64,000 nt of DNA, taken from assembly GCA_029432795.1 (NCBI GenBank), contig JARNMJ010000004.1:81886-145885 (forward strand). Reading direction: 5' to 3'. Shown piece by piece: positions 25,912 through 33,484 of the stretch (position 1 is the first letter of the stretch; each line of letters starts with the position of its first letter). This DNA comes from Pontiellaceae bacterium B12219 (GTDB lineage Bacteria > Verrucomicrobiota > Kiritimatiellia > Kiritimatiellales > Pontiellaceae). A program made the translations under genes and the position numbers. Below the pieces are notes generated by a model that was not told the origin of the DNA, did no database searches, and saw only the letters and a list, made by a program, of their open reading frames with translations.

Positions 25912-27354
25912 ATGAAGAAACTAAATTTAATCCTGATCATCCTTGTCGCAGGAACCCTGCACCTGCAGGCCAAGCCGGCCGAGGAGGAAGCTCCTGACTT
26001 TATGCCGAAAAAAGGTACGAGTTTTGAAGAGCGCTTTGATGACCGTCTGCAACAGACGCCCGATTCGCTGGCGCGTCAGGAGCTGTGGTTCCGCGATGCC
26101 AAGTTCGGTGCCTTCATTCACTTCGGCGTCTATTCAACGCTGGAAGGGGAGTACAAAGGCCGGGGTAACGGCTTCCGCTATTCCGAGTGGATTCAGATTT
26201 CCGCCCAGATGTCTGCCAATGAATACCACGAAGTGGCCGCCACATTTAACCCCGTTGATTTCGACGCCGATGCGTGGGCAAAAACGTTTAAGGATTGCGG
26301 CATTCAGTATGTCGTGATCACCTCCAAGCATCATGACGGCTTTGCGCTCTTTGATTCAGCGGTCAGCGACTACAACATTGTCGACTACACGCCGTTTAAA
26401 CGGGATATCATCAAGGAACTCAGCGAAGCGTGCCACAAGCAGGGTCTCATGTTCGGTGTCTACTATTCACATGCACAGGATTGGGATGAACCCGATGCCC
26501 CATACCTGAACAAACGCTGTAAACGTGAAGTGATCCATCCTGATCTGCCAGACGACTTCGAACCTGATATGGATCGTTACATCATGAATAAGAGCCTGCC
26601 CCAGGTGGAGGAGCTGGTGAAGAATTATGATCTGGATCTGATCTGGTTTGATACGCCGGTTGATATGAACATGGAACGGGCGCAGCTCTTCAGCGATATG
26701 GTTCGGAAATATCGTCCGAACTGCCTGATTAATTCCCGTTTGATCCACCGTGGTAAAGGGGTCATTGTTCCGGAATATCTCCCGCTCTATGACTATGTCT
26801 CGATCGGCGATAAGGAAGTCCCCACCAGAAAGCTCCCGCTCTATGTCGAGTCGCCCGACAGCGTCAGCTCCTCCTTTGGCTACAAAACCAAAGGAAAACA
26901 CTACTATCACACGCCCAAAGAAATGATCGAGCGTTTTGTACATACGGTTTGTGCCGGTGGTAATGCGCTGATCAATAACGGTCCGATGGGTAATGGACAG
27001 CTCGATCCCGAAGCGGTCCGCATCTATGGCATCATGGGCGAGTGGCTCAACGTCAACGGCGAATCCATCTACGGCACGGTCCGCAATCCGCTGGATGAAC
27101 GCCCGGAGTGGGGCGATCTCTCCGCCAGCAAAGACGGGAAAACCGTCTACCTGCACATTCTGGAATGGCCGGAATCCGGAAACGTAGTGTTGGAGGGCCT
27201 GCCGACGGTCACAGCCGCAACGTATCTGGTTAACGGCGAAGTTGCCGAGTTTGTTCAGGCGGGCGATGTGCTGGAAATTAATCTGCCCGCTGAGCCGCTG
27301 AATGAATACGACACGGTCGTTAAAGTCAACGTTGCGAACAGCATTGGAGAATAG
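25912..27354 (+). CDS. Secreted alpha-L-fucosidase, GH29-type
   Basis: The start at 25912 is preceded by GGAG and followed by a signal peptide ending near LQA; a TTG 12 bases upstream is an alternative. The 480-residue protein carries FGAFIHFGVYS, ITSKHHDGFALFDS, FGVYYSHAQDW and LDLIWFDTPVD, with Asp247 the expected nucleophile. CAGGNALINNGPMGNGQ ends the barrel. It has only the usual short C-domain, unlike the homologue at 20986. It stands in a tight unit with a sulfatase upstream and an SGNH esterase that begins one base after its stop. Confidence 0.93.
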   Translation: MKKLNLILIILVAGTLHLQAKPAEEEAPDFMPKKGTSFEERFDDRLQQTPDSLARQELWFRDAKFGAFIHFGVYSTLEGEYKGRGNGFRYSEWIQISAQMSANEYHEVAATFNPVDFDADAWAKTFKDCGIQYVVITSKHHDGFALFDSAVSDYNIVDYTPFKRDIIKELSEACHKQGLMFGVYYSHAQDWDEPDAPYLNKRCKREVIHPDLPDDFEPDMDRYIMNKSLPQVEELVKNYDLDLIWFDTPVDMNMERAQLFSDMVRKYRPNCLINSRLIHRGKGVIVPEYLPLYDYVSIGDKEVPTRKLPLYVESPDSVSSSFGYKTKGKHYYHTPKEMIERFVHTVCAGGNALINNGPMGNGQLDPEAVRIYGIMGEWLNVNGESIYGTVRNPLDERPEWGDLSASKDGKTVYLHILEWPESGNVVLEGLPTVTAATYLVNGEVAEFVQAGDVLEINLPAEPLNEYDTVVKVNVANSIGE

Positions 27355-27355
27355 G

Positions 27356-28138
27356 ATGATGGAACGAATGAATCGCCTGCTTTTGGCGGCACTCTTTTGT
27401 GGAGCGTCCGCGTTTGGTGCGGCAAGCACGAACAGCGCAGAGGATGCATGGTATAAGCTCGTGGGAAATAAGTTTTCGACGCGCCCGGAGTTCAAGTTTG
27501 TGAAGAACAACCCGGCGTTGCCCAATGTATTGATCTATGGCGATTCAATCTCCATTCACTATACGGAGCGCGTGCGCAAACAGCTGAAAGACCGGGCGAA
27601 TGTGTATCGTCTTTATTGTAATGGCGGTGACTCCGGCTCGTTCATCGGAAAAATGACCAAAATGCAAACGGCCATGTGCGACGAAAAGCTCAAAGATCCG
27701 TGGACGTTTAAGTGGGATGTAATCCAGTTCAACGTCGGGCTGCACGACCTGAAATACCTCGATGGCAAGAAACTCGACAAGGTGAACGGCAAACAGGTTT
27801 CCTCGATTGAGATGTACCAAAAGAACCTCGGGGATATCATTGTGTATCTGAAGCAACTCGCTCCGAATGCGACGCTCATCTTCGCGACAACCACGCCGGT
27901 TGCACCGGAAGAAGCAGGCCGAAAGGCGGGCGATTCGGAAAAGTATAATGCGGCAGCGCTTGAGGTGTTGGCGAATGATCCGGAAATTAAAATTAACGAT
28001 CTATACAGCTTCACCCTGCCTCACCATTCCGAGTGGGGGATCGCTGCGGACAATGTTCATTATAATGAAACCGGATGGAGTGCGCAGGGTGATGAAGTCG
28101 CACGTGTCATTCTCGAGATACTTCCTGAGAAGAAATAA
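27356..28138 (+). CDS. Secreted SGNH/GDSL hydrolase, probable carbohydrate esterase
   Basis: The ATG at 27356 lies one base after the previous stop, and its ribosome site (TTGGAG) is inside the fucosidase gene. An ORF start at 27302 within the fucosidase is rejected. The 260-residue protein has a signal peptide, IYGDSIS with Ser64 as the block I nucleophile, the block II Gly in NGGDSGS, VGLHD in the place of block III, and DNVHYNETG with the Asp/His of block V. Such enzymes commonly remove O-acetyl groups from glycans. Its coupling to a fucosidase and a sulfatase suggests deacetylation of the same substrate. Confidence 0.85.
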   Translation: MMERMNRLLLAALFCGASAFGAASTNSAEDAWYKLVGNKFSTRPEFKFVKNNPALPNVLIYGDSISIHYTERVRKQLKDRANVYRLYCNGGDSGSFIGKMTKMQTAMCDEKLKDPWTFKWDVIQFNVGLHDLKYLDGKKLDKVNGKQVSSIEMYQKNLGDIIVYLKQLAPNATLIFATTTPVAPEEAGRKAGDSEKYNAAALEVLANDPEIKINDLYSFTLPHHSEWGIAADNVHYNETGWSAQGDEVARVILEILPEKK

Positions 28139-28226
28139 TAACATTGTTTTGAAAGGAAGAGGCTCCCGGGAATATTATTCAGTATGGCTGGTTTAAGGCG
28201 GTTTCGTCCTGATTGCCGGATTCCGG

Positions 28227-28271
28227 CTATCCCTAAAATGAGGGATATACAGGATGCTGAAGTTGAGTAAA
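28227..28271 (+). promoter_or_regulatory. Recurrent promoter-like element, copy D
   Basis: ATCCC, TAAAATG, AGGGATATACAGG forms a near-perfect inverted repeat. The +19 box is AGTAAA, with GTATAC six bases further. GGGAT ends 65 bases before the start at 28312. Confidence 0.55.
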
Positions 28272-28311
28272 GTATACGGTTAAACATACTTTCAACTAAC
28301 AGGAGAAGTTA

Positions 28312-30147
28312 ATGCTTCAACGACGTATTATACTAGCTGCGATTGCGGTGGGTGCTCTTGTGGGCTCAGCCGTTTCCAAGGATTGGAATAAACCGAATGT
28401 GGTCATTGTGATAACCGACGACCAGGGCTACGGGGATATGGCCTTCACCGGAAACCCGGCCATCAAAACCCCGACGATCGACAAGCTGCGCAACCAGTCG
28501 ACGCTGCTCAACAACTTTCACGTCGACCCCACCTGTGCGCCGACCCGCTCCGCATTGATGACCGGCCGCTATTCCAACCGCGTCGGTGTCTGGCACACAG
28601 TGCAGGGGCGCAGCATGCTGCGCCGCCGCGAAGTTACCATGGCCGATATTTTCAGCGCCAACGGCTATGCCACGGGTATGTTCGGTAAATGGCATCTGGG
28701 CGATTGCTATCCCTATCGCCCGGAGGACCGTGGTTTTCAGCATTGCATCTATCATAAGGCCGGCGGCGTCGGCCAGGCTCCCGACTATTGGGGCAACGAC
28801 TATTTTGACGATACCTACGTTGTTAACGGAAAGCTCCAGCGCTTTGAAGGGTTCTGCACCGATATCTGGTTCGATGAAGGGATGAAATTTATCGAGGCGA
28901 ATAAAAATAAACCGTTCTTCGCCTATATCGCGCTCAACGCCCCGCATAAACCGCTCTATTGTCCGGAGGAATACAGCAACCCCTACGAAAATAACCCGCA
29001 GGTATCCCACGCCGAGTTCTATGGCATGATTGCCAATATCGATGAAAATCTCGATAAGCTGATGAAGCTGCTGGACGACGAAGGCCTGGCGGACAATACG
29101 ATTCTGATTTTCATGACCGATAACGGCACCGCCGGCGGTCTTGAAGACGGCCGCGGCTATGATGGCGGAATGCGCGGTATGAAAAACTCGGAATATGAAG
29201 GGGGACATCGTGTTCCTTTCATGATCCGTTGGCCGAATGGAAAAATTGAAGCAGGAAAGTCCATCGAGCAGCTCACGGCCCATATCGATATTCTACCCAC
29301 TTTTATCGATCTCTGCGGACTGACCGCTCCCGAGACCGAATACGATGGCAGCAGTCTGCGTGAACTCTTGTACGGTGATGGAAAATCGTGGCCGGACCGG
29401 GCGCTTGTCGTGGAAACCCAACGGGTGGTGACGCCGGAAAAGTGGCGCCATTGTGCCGTGATGACCGATCAGTGGCGCCTGGTGAACGGCGTGGAACTTT
29501 ACGAACTGAAGAGCGATCCCAAACAGGAACATGATGTTGCCGCACAGCATCCTGAAGTGGTTGAGCGCCTGCGCGGAAAATACGACACCTTCTGGAACGA
29601 TGTCTCGCAGGAGCATGATCTGACCAGTTACATGGTCATCGGCTCCGACCGTGCGCCCATCGTAAAACTCTCTTCGCACGACTGGCTGATCGATAAACTT
29701 CCGCCGTGGAATCAGAATCATATCAAAAACGGTGATGTGGCAGAAGAATCGTTCTGGGCAATCGAGGTTGAGCGCGACGGGGACTATGAAATTTCGCTGC
29801 GCCGCTGGCCGGTCGAAGCCGATAAAGGTATCAACGACGGCACCTATGGAAAGGCTTACAACTATAAGCAGGCGCGGATGCGTATCGGGGATATTGATGA
29901 AACCATCGACATTCCGGAAGGTGCAAAAGAAGTCACGTTTAAGGTTTCACTGAAAAAAGGGATCACCCATCTTTCTCCGGTTTTCATCAGCCCCGAGCTG
30001 ACGGCAACGCCGTACTATGCGTATGTAACGCATAAACCGAAACCCGGCTGGCAGACTCCGGAGGGCATGGGCATTCCGGTTTACGATCCGGCGTATGGCC
30101 GCGTTCCGCCGCAGATTAATAAGGCGAGAGCCAAAGTTATTGAATAA
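28312..30147 (+). CDS. Secreted S1-type sulfatase (CAPTR) with long C-terminal extension
   Basis: The 611-residue protein is preceded by a strong AGGAGAAG site and has a signal peptide. It shows ITDDQGYGD, Cys75 in [22 protein letters not shown] and MTDNGTAGG, so the active site is complete. It is a close paralogue of the sulfatase at 24409 over the catalytic part. About 150 extra residues follow (from ~ [13 protein letters not shown]), including a beta-rich stretch ([21 protein letters not shown]) that looks like a sugar-binding or structural domain (inference). Another sulfatase follows after 8 bases, so they are co-transcribed. Confidence 0.92.
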   Translation: MLQRRIILAAIAVGALVGSAVSKDWNKPNVVIVITDDQGYGDMAFTGNPAIKTPTIDKLRNQSTLLNNFHVDPTCAPTRSALMTGRYSNRVGVWHTVQGRSMLRRREVTMADIFSANGYATGMFGKWHLGDCYPYRPEDRGFQHCIYHKAGGVGQAPDYWGNDYFDDTYVVNGKLQRFEGFCTDIWFDEGMKFIEANKNKPFFAYIALNAPHKPLYCPEEYSNPYENNPQVSHAEFYGMIANIDENLDKLMKLLDDEGLADNTILIFMTDNGTAGGLEDGRGYDGGMRGMKNSEYEGGHRVPFMIRWPNGKIEAGKSIEQLTAHIDILPTFIDLCGLTAPETEYDGSSLRELLYGDGKSWPDRALVVETQRVVTPEKWRHCAVMTDQWRLVNGVELYELKSDPKQEHDVAAQHPEVVERLRGKYDTFWNDVSQEHDLTSYMVIGSDRAPIVKLSSHDWLIDKLPPWNQNHIKNGDVAEESFWAIEVERDGDYEISLRRWPVEADKGINDGTYGKAYNYKQARMRIGDIDETIDIPEGAKEVTFKVSLKKGITHLSPVFISPELTATPYYAYVTHKPKPGWQTPEGMGIPVYDPAYGRVPPQINKARAKVIE

Positions 30148-30155
30148 AGGAAGTT

Positions 30156-31643
30156 ATGAAAAAAATAATTCTGATCCTGCTTTGGGCGGGTGTTGCATGC
30201 GCGAAACAGCCGAATATCATCTACCTGATGTCAGACGATCAGAGTGCCTACACCATGGGTTGCTACGGCAATTCGGATGTGCAGACGCCCAACCTTGACC
30301 GCCTTGCGGCCGATGGTATGGCGTTTGACAATCACTACGACACCACCGCCATCTGCATGGCCTCGCGCGCCACCGTCATGACCGGGATGTATGAATACAA
30401 GACCGGCTGTAATTTTGACCACGGCGATATGAAACCCGGGGTTTGGCGGAAGTCGTATCCGGTGCTGCTGCGCGAGGCGGGCTATTTGACCGCCTTCGCC
30501 GGCAAGTTCGGTTTTGAAGTGGAAGGCATTGGACTGTGCGCCGAAGACTTTGACCGATGGGGAGGGGGACCGGGCCAGACCAGCTATGAAACCGCGAAAA
30601 ACAAGTCGATGGCGGCCTATGCCGAGGAGTACCCGCACTCTACGCTTTCCTACGGAGCTTTCGGTCGCGACTTCATCCGGGATGCCGCGAAGTCGGATCA
30701 GCCCTTCTGCCTGTCGATCAGTTTCAAAGCCCCGCATAAACCGGCAACGCCGGACCCGAAGTTTGATGATATCTATGCCGGAAAGGTTTTTAAGAAACCC
30801 GAAAACTATGGCCGGGAAAACGGGGCGCATTTTGCTGAACAGACCCGGCAGGATCGTCAGTATGAGCGCTTTAATTCATGGCATTATGCGGATCGGTACG
30901 ACGAGGTGATGGCGACCTACCATCAGCAGATCTATGCCATCGACGTGGCGGTCGGCATGATCCGCGAAGCCTTGGTGGAGCAGGGCGTTGCCGACAATAC
31001 GGTAATCATTTACACCTCCGACAACGGGTTCTTCTGCGGATCGCACGGTTATGGCTCGAAGGTGCTGCCCTACGAAGAGGCCACGCGCGTTCCCATGATT
31101 ATTTATGATCCGCGCAATCCAAACTCCGGCAAACAGCTGCGCTCTGACGCATTGACCGGAAACATCGATTTTGCACCTACGATTCTTCGTTTGGCCGATC
31201 TTCCAATCCCGGAAAATATGGATGGTGCTGATTTGATGAAACTCTACACAAACCCGCAGGCATCGATTCATGAATCGCTCGCACTGATTAATGTCTGGGG
31301 CAAGGCCCCGACCCACGCGCTGGGCGTTGTGACCAAGGATTTGAAATATATTCACTGGGGCTATGCCGCGGATGGATTCGAGGTGACCGAAGAACTTTAT
31401 AACCTGAGCAATGATCCGCTTGAAATGGTCAATCAGGCCGGGAACCCGGAATACAGTGCCGCCATGCAGCGGATGCAAAAAGCATACGATCAGCATCTCA
31501 GCAAGTGGAAGGCTGAAGCCGTGCCGTACAACAACTACCAGCCCTACGGAACGCTCTTCGATAGAAATGTGGAATGGTCTGAAAAAGAGCTCCTGCTGAC
31601 TAAAGCCAAAAAAGCCAAAGCGGCAGCGAAGAAGAAAAGGTAG
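30156..31643 (+). CDS. Secreted S1-type sulfatase with CxA variant site (CMASR)
   Basis: Start after AAAGGAAG; signal peptide to about ACA. The 495-residue protein has [12 protein letters not shown] and Cys67 in [12 protein letters not shown], where Ala replaces the usual Pro two residues after Cys; that substitution is accepted by the CxPSR/CxASR consensus. [13 protein letters not shown] and GKFGFEVE match the C-terminal half of the chimera at 12903, so these two form one subfamily. The extreme C-terminus is Lys/Ala rich ([12 protein letters not shown]). It is translationally close to the sulfatase upstream, and the two probably attack different sulfate positions. Confidence 0.9.
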   Translation: MKKIILILLWAGVACAKQPNIIYLMSDDQSAYTMGCYGNSDVQTPNLDRLAADGMAFDNHYDTTAICMASRATVMTGMYEYKTGCNFDHGDMKPGVWRKSYPVLLREAGYLTAFAGKFGFEVEGIGLCAEDFDRWGGGPGQTSYETAKNKSMAAYAEEYPHSTLSYGAFGRDFIRDAAKSDQPFCLSISFKAPHKPATPDPKFDDIYAGKVFKKPENYGRENGAHFAEQTRQDRQYERFNSWHYADRYDEVMATYHQQIYAIDVAVGMIREALVEQGVADNTVIIYTSDNGFFCGSHGYGSKVLPYEEATRVPMIIYDPRNPNSGKQLRSDALTGNIDFAPTILRLADLPIPENMDGADLMKLYTNPQASIHESLALINVWGKAPTHALGVVTKDLKYIHWGYAADGFEVTEELYNLSNDPLEMVNQAGNPEYSAAMQRMQKAYDQHLSKWKAEAVPYNNYQPYGTLFDRNVEWSEKELLLTKAKKAKAAAKKKR

Positions 31644-31667
31644 GGCTGGCTCTTCGAACCGGCCGCA

Positions 31668-31691
31668 TCCCGCATGGTAATCATGTCGGGA
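31668..31691 (+). terminator. Hairpin after sulfatase operon, weak terminator
   Basis: TCCCGCATG and CATGTCGGGA pair with a single bulged T around GTAAT. It lies about 25 bases after the stop. No T-tract follows, so termination is only suggested. Confidence 0.35.
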
Positions 31692-31719
31692 AATTGGCGG
31701 CGAAAGTGACCTGATCCCA

Positions 31720-31737
31720 TAAACCTGTACAGGTTTA
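31720..31737. promoter_or_regulatory. Perfect 18-base palindrome
   Basis: TAAACCTGT and ACAGGTTTA are exact complements without a spacer. The form fits a dimeric repressor operator. No start codon is near, so its target, if any, is unclear. Confidence 0.35.
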
Positions 31738-31832
31738 AATGAAAGTTTTCCGTGGTCAAAAGCTAAAGATATCATCTGCAATTGCATTCCGTTGCGGATA
31801 AATCTTCCGAGAGGGAGGCTGAGCTACCAAAT

Positions 31833-31905
31833 GATTCTTCGCAGATGCGCGGAGCCGTCGGGGTTTAATTTTTCTGCGTCCTCTGCGGCTCTGCGAGGGG
31901 GAATC
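31833..31905. repeat. MITE/REP-like inverted repeat of the CTCTGCG type
   Basis: The left arm (31833-31854, GATTCTTCGCAGATGC...) is imperfectly complementary to the right arm (31881-31905, ...CTCTGCGAGGGGGAATC). A half-copy of the same unit (ACGCAGAGTCGCAG) lies at 33251-33275. Confidence 0.45.
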
Positions 31906-31928
31906 TAAATATTTCTGTCACCCATTTT

Positions 31929-32209
31929 TCTGTCAAATATTCGGACCGGACTGGCGGGTGGGGGCAAGGTCAGGTTCCGGTGCGGGTTCGGCGGGCAGGT
32001 CTCGTTCCTCAACCATGTCCCGCCCTACAATCTAAAGTGCTTTAACTTCATGCCATTGCCCGTCCTGAATGTCATTTCCTCAAGCGCAATTTGCTCTGTG
32101 CAGAGCAGGCGAGTCGCCTGCCCCGTTACCTGGCCTTCCCCACGAAAAATACCCTTAAGGACGTGATATTCTTCCCTGTCAAATATTCAGGCCGGTCAGG
32201 AGGGCGGGG
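31929..32209. repeat. Gap bounded by 35-base direct repeats
   Basis: The unit CTGTCAAATATTC with a G-rich continuation occurs at 31929-31964 and again at 32175-32209, about three quarters identical. The sequence between has no gene. The second copy directly abuts promoter-like element E. The repeats could be footprints of a lost insertion or dispersed intergenic units. Confidence 0.4.
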
Positions 32210-32253
32210 CATCCTAAAAAATGGGGATGGGTAGATTTTTCCACGGCTGGTAG
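32210..32253 (+). promoter_or_regulatory. Recurrent promoter-like element, copy E
   Basis: CATCC, TAAAAAAT, GGGGATGGGTAG, then TGGTAG 19 bases after GGGGAT. It ends about 30 bases before the esterase start at 32284. Confidence 0.55.
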
Positions 32254-32283
32254 TATGCGGTGTTTATAGTCGGGAGAAAATGG

Positions 32284-33213
32284 ATGAAGAGTTTGGTATT
32301 GGTTCTGTTGTGTGCGGTGATGGCATCGGATGCAAAGGTTGAATGGTCCGGGGAGACGGTGCTGGATGTCACCTATAAGCAGGTGGGCAACCGGCAACTC
32401 AAAATGGACATCTACATGCCGCCGGCTGGAAAAACTTCAGCCGCGCCCGTGCTGTATTATGTGCACGGCGGCGGATGGGCGGCCGGCAGTAAGGACAAAG
32501 GTGGCCTTCCGCTGATGCGCCCGGTATTTGAGCAGGTGGCTGAAAAGGGATTTGTTTGTGTATCCATCGACTATCGCCTCTGCAAAAAGAACAGCGGGAT
32601 TATCATGCGCGACTGCGTGGTGGATGCGATGGACGGGCTGCGTTTTCTGAAGCAGCATGCAGCGCAGTTTGGCATTGATCCAGACCGTATTGTGGTTTGG
32701 GGCGATTCGGCCGGTGGGCAGTTGGCGCAGATGCTTACGCTGGCCGATCCGAAAACCTTCATCGGCGATGCATCCCTTTCTGAATTCGATGTTTTTCCAA
32801 GGGCTGGAATTTCCTGGTACGGCCCGACCGACTTTACGGATGTGAATCTTTTCATAACGGATCTATCGGATAAGAATCCGGATCGTTTCGGTTTCAGGAT
32901 CACGGGTGAGGAGGGCGGGTTCGCGAAGTTTCCTGAAGCCTACCAGGAAATGAGCCCGATTAACTGGATCAAAAAAGACAGTTCGCCGTTGCTGTTGATG
33001 CAGGGCGACACGGATTCAACCATTCCCTATGCGCATGCGCCGCACCTGAAGAAGAAAGCGGATGCAATTGGAGCCGATGTCGAAATGGTGATTGTTAAAC
33101 ATGCCGGACATAACTGGCGGAAGGCCGGTGGTGATCCTGACCCCGGCGTGGCGGAGATTCAGCGCATGACGGCGGAATACGCAATACGCCAAGCAGCGCC
33201 GAATGCTGAATAA
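32284..33213 (+). CDS. Secreted alpha/beta hydrolase, BD-FAE/CE10-like esterase
   Basis: ATG 32284 follows CGGGAG with good spacing and starts a short signal peptide (to about ASDA). The 309-residue protein has the oxyanion motif VHGGGWAAG, nucleophile GDSAGG (Ser142), QGDTDSTIP (Asp244) and HAGHNW (His276 as the likely base). This matches the alpha/beta hydrolase-3 group that includes bifunctional xylan and feruloyl esterases. It probably removes O-acetyl or other acyl substituents from the polysaccharide. It has its own element E upstream. Confidence 0.85.
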   Translation: MKSLVLVLLCAVMASDAKVEWSGETVLDVTYKQVGNRQLKMDIYMPPAGKTSAAPVLYYVHGGGWAAGSKDKGGLPLMRPVFEQVAEKGFVCVSIDYRLCKKNSGIIMRDCVVDAMDGLRFLKQHAAQFGIDPDRIVVWGDSAGGQLAQMLTLADPKTFIGDASLSEFDVFPRAGISWYGPTDFTDVNLFITDLSDKNPDRFGFRITGEEGGFAKFPEAYQEMSPINWIKKDSSPLLLMQGDTDSTIPYAHAPHLKKKADAIGADVEMVIVKHAGHNWRKAGGDPDPGVAEIQRMTAEYAIRQAAPNAE

Positions 33214-33240
33214 TACTCTTCAGAAAAACGGATCCGTATA

Positions 33241-33366
33241 ATGAAAAACTCAACGCAGAGTCGCAGTGTCGCAGAGTTGGCTCGACTGTTACTATTTGAA
33301 ACCGCGTTGGATGAGCAACAGCTGAACGCGGTTTATGATTATTTGAGGACGGTCTATTTTGAATAG
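33241..33366 (+). CDS. Possible small protein, 41 residues
   Basis: An ATG-initiated frame encodes a basic start (MKNSTQSR) and then an apparently helical, amphipathic stretch (ELARLLLFETALDEQQLNAV). There is no good ribosome site. Its first third overlaps a CTCTGCG-type repeat, so it may be chance coding or a remnant. Function unknown. Confidence 0.25.
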   Translation: MKNSTQSRSVAELARLLLFETALDEQQLNAVYDYLRTVYFE

Positions 33367-33394
33367 CTTTCATGCGTGGAGCGCGTATTTCAGG

Positions 33395-33437
33395 ATAGCT
33401 CAAAATAGGGATAGGCAGCTTTTCCAGAGCTGATAAC
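33395..33437 (+). promoter_or_regulatory. Recurrent promoter-like element, copy F
   Basis: The left arm is degraded (ATAGCTC), but ATAGGGATAGGCAGCTTTTCC is intact in the core and GATAAC follows exactly 19 bases after GGGAT. It serves the GH95 gene at 33485 (72 bases). Loss of the left arm suggests the hairpin form is not essential. Confidence 0.6.
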
Positions 33438-33484
33438 ATCTTCTATTTATCACGGATAATTTGGGTGCGTTTAATGGAGAAAGT

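Noticed and set aside
27302..27355. Upstream start for the SGNH hydrolase
   Set aside because: It lies inside the fucosidase gene and would add 18 residues before the signal peptide; ATG 27356 has the ribosome site TTGGAG.
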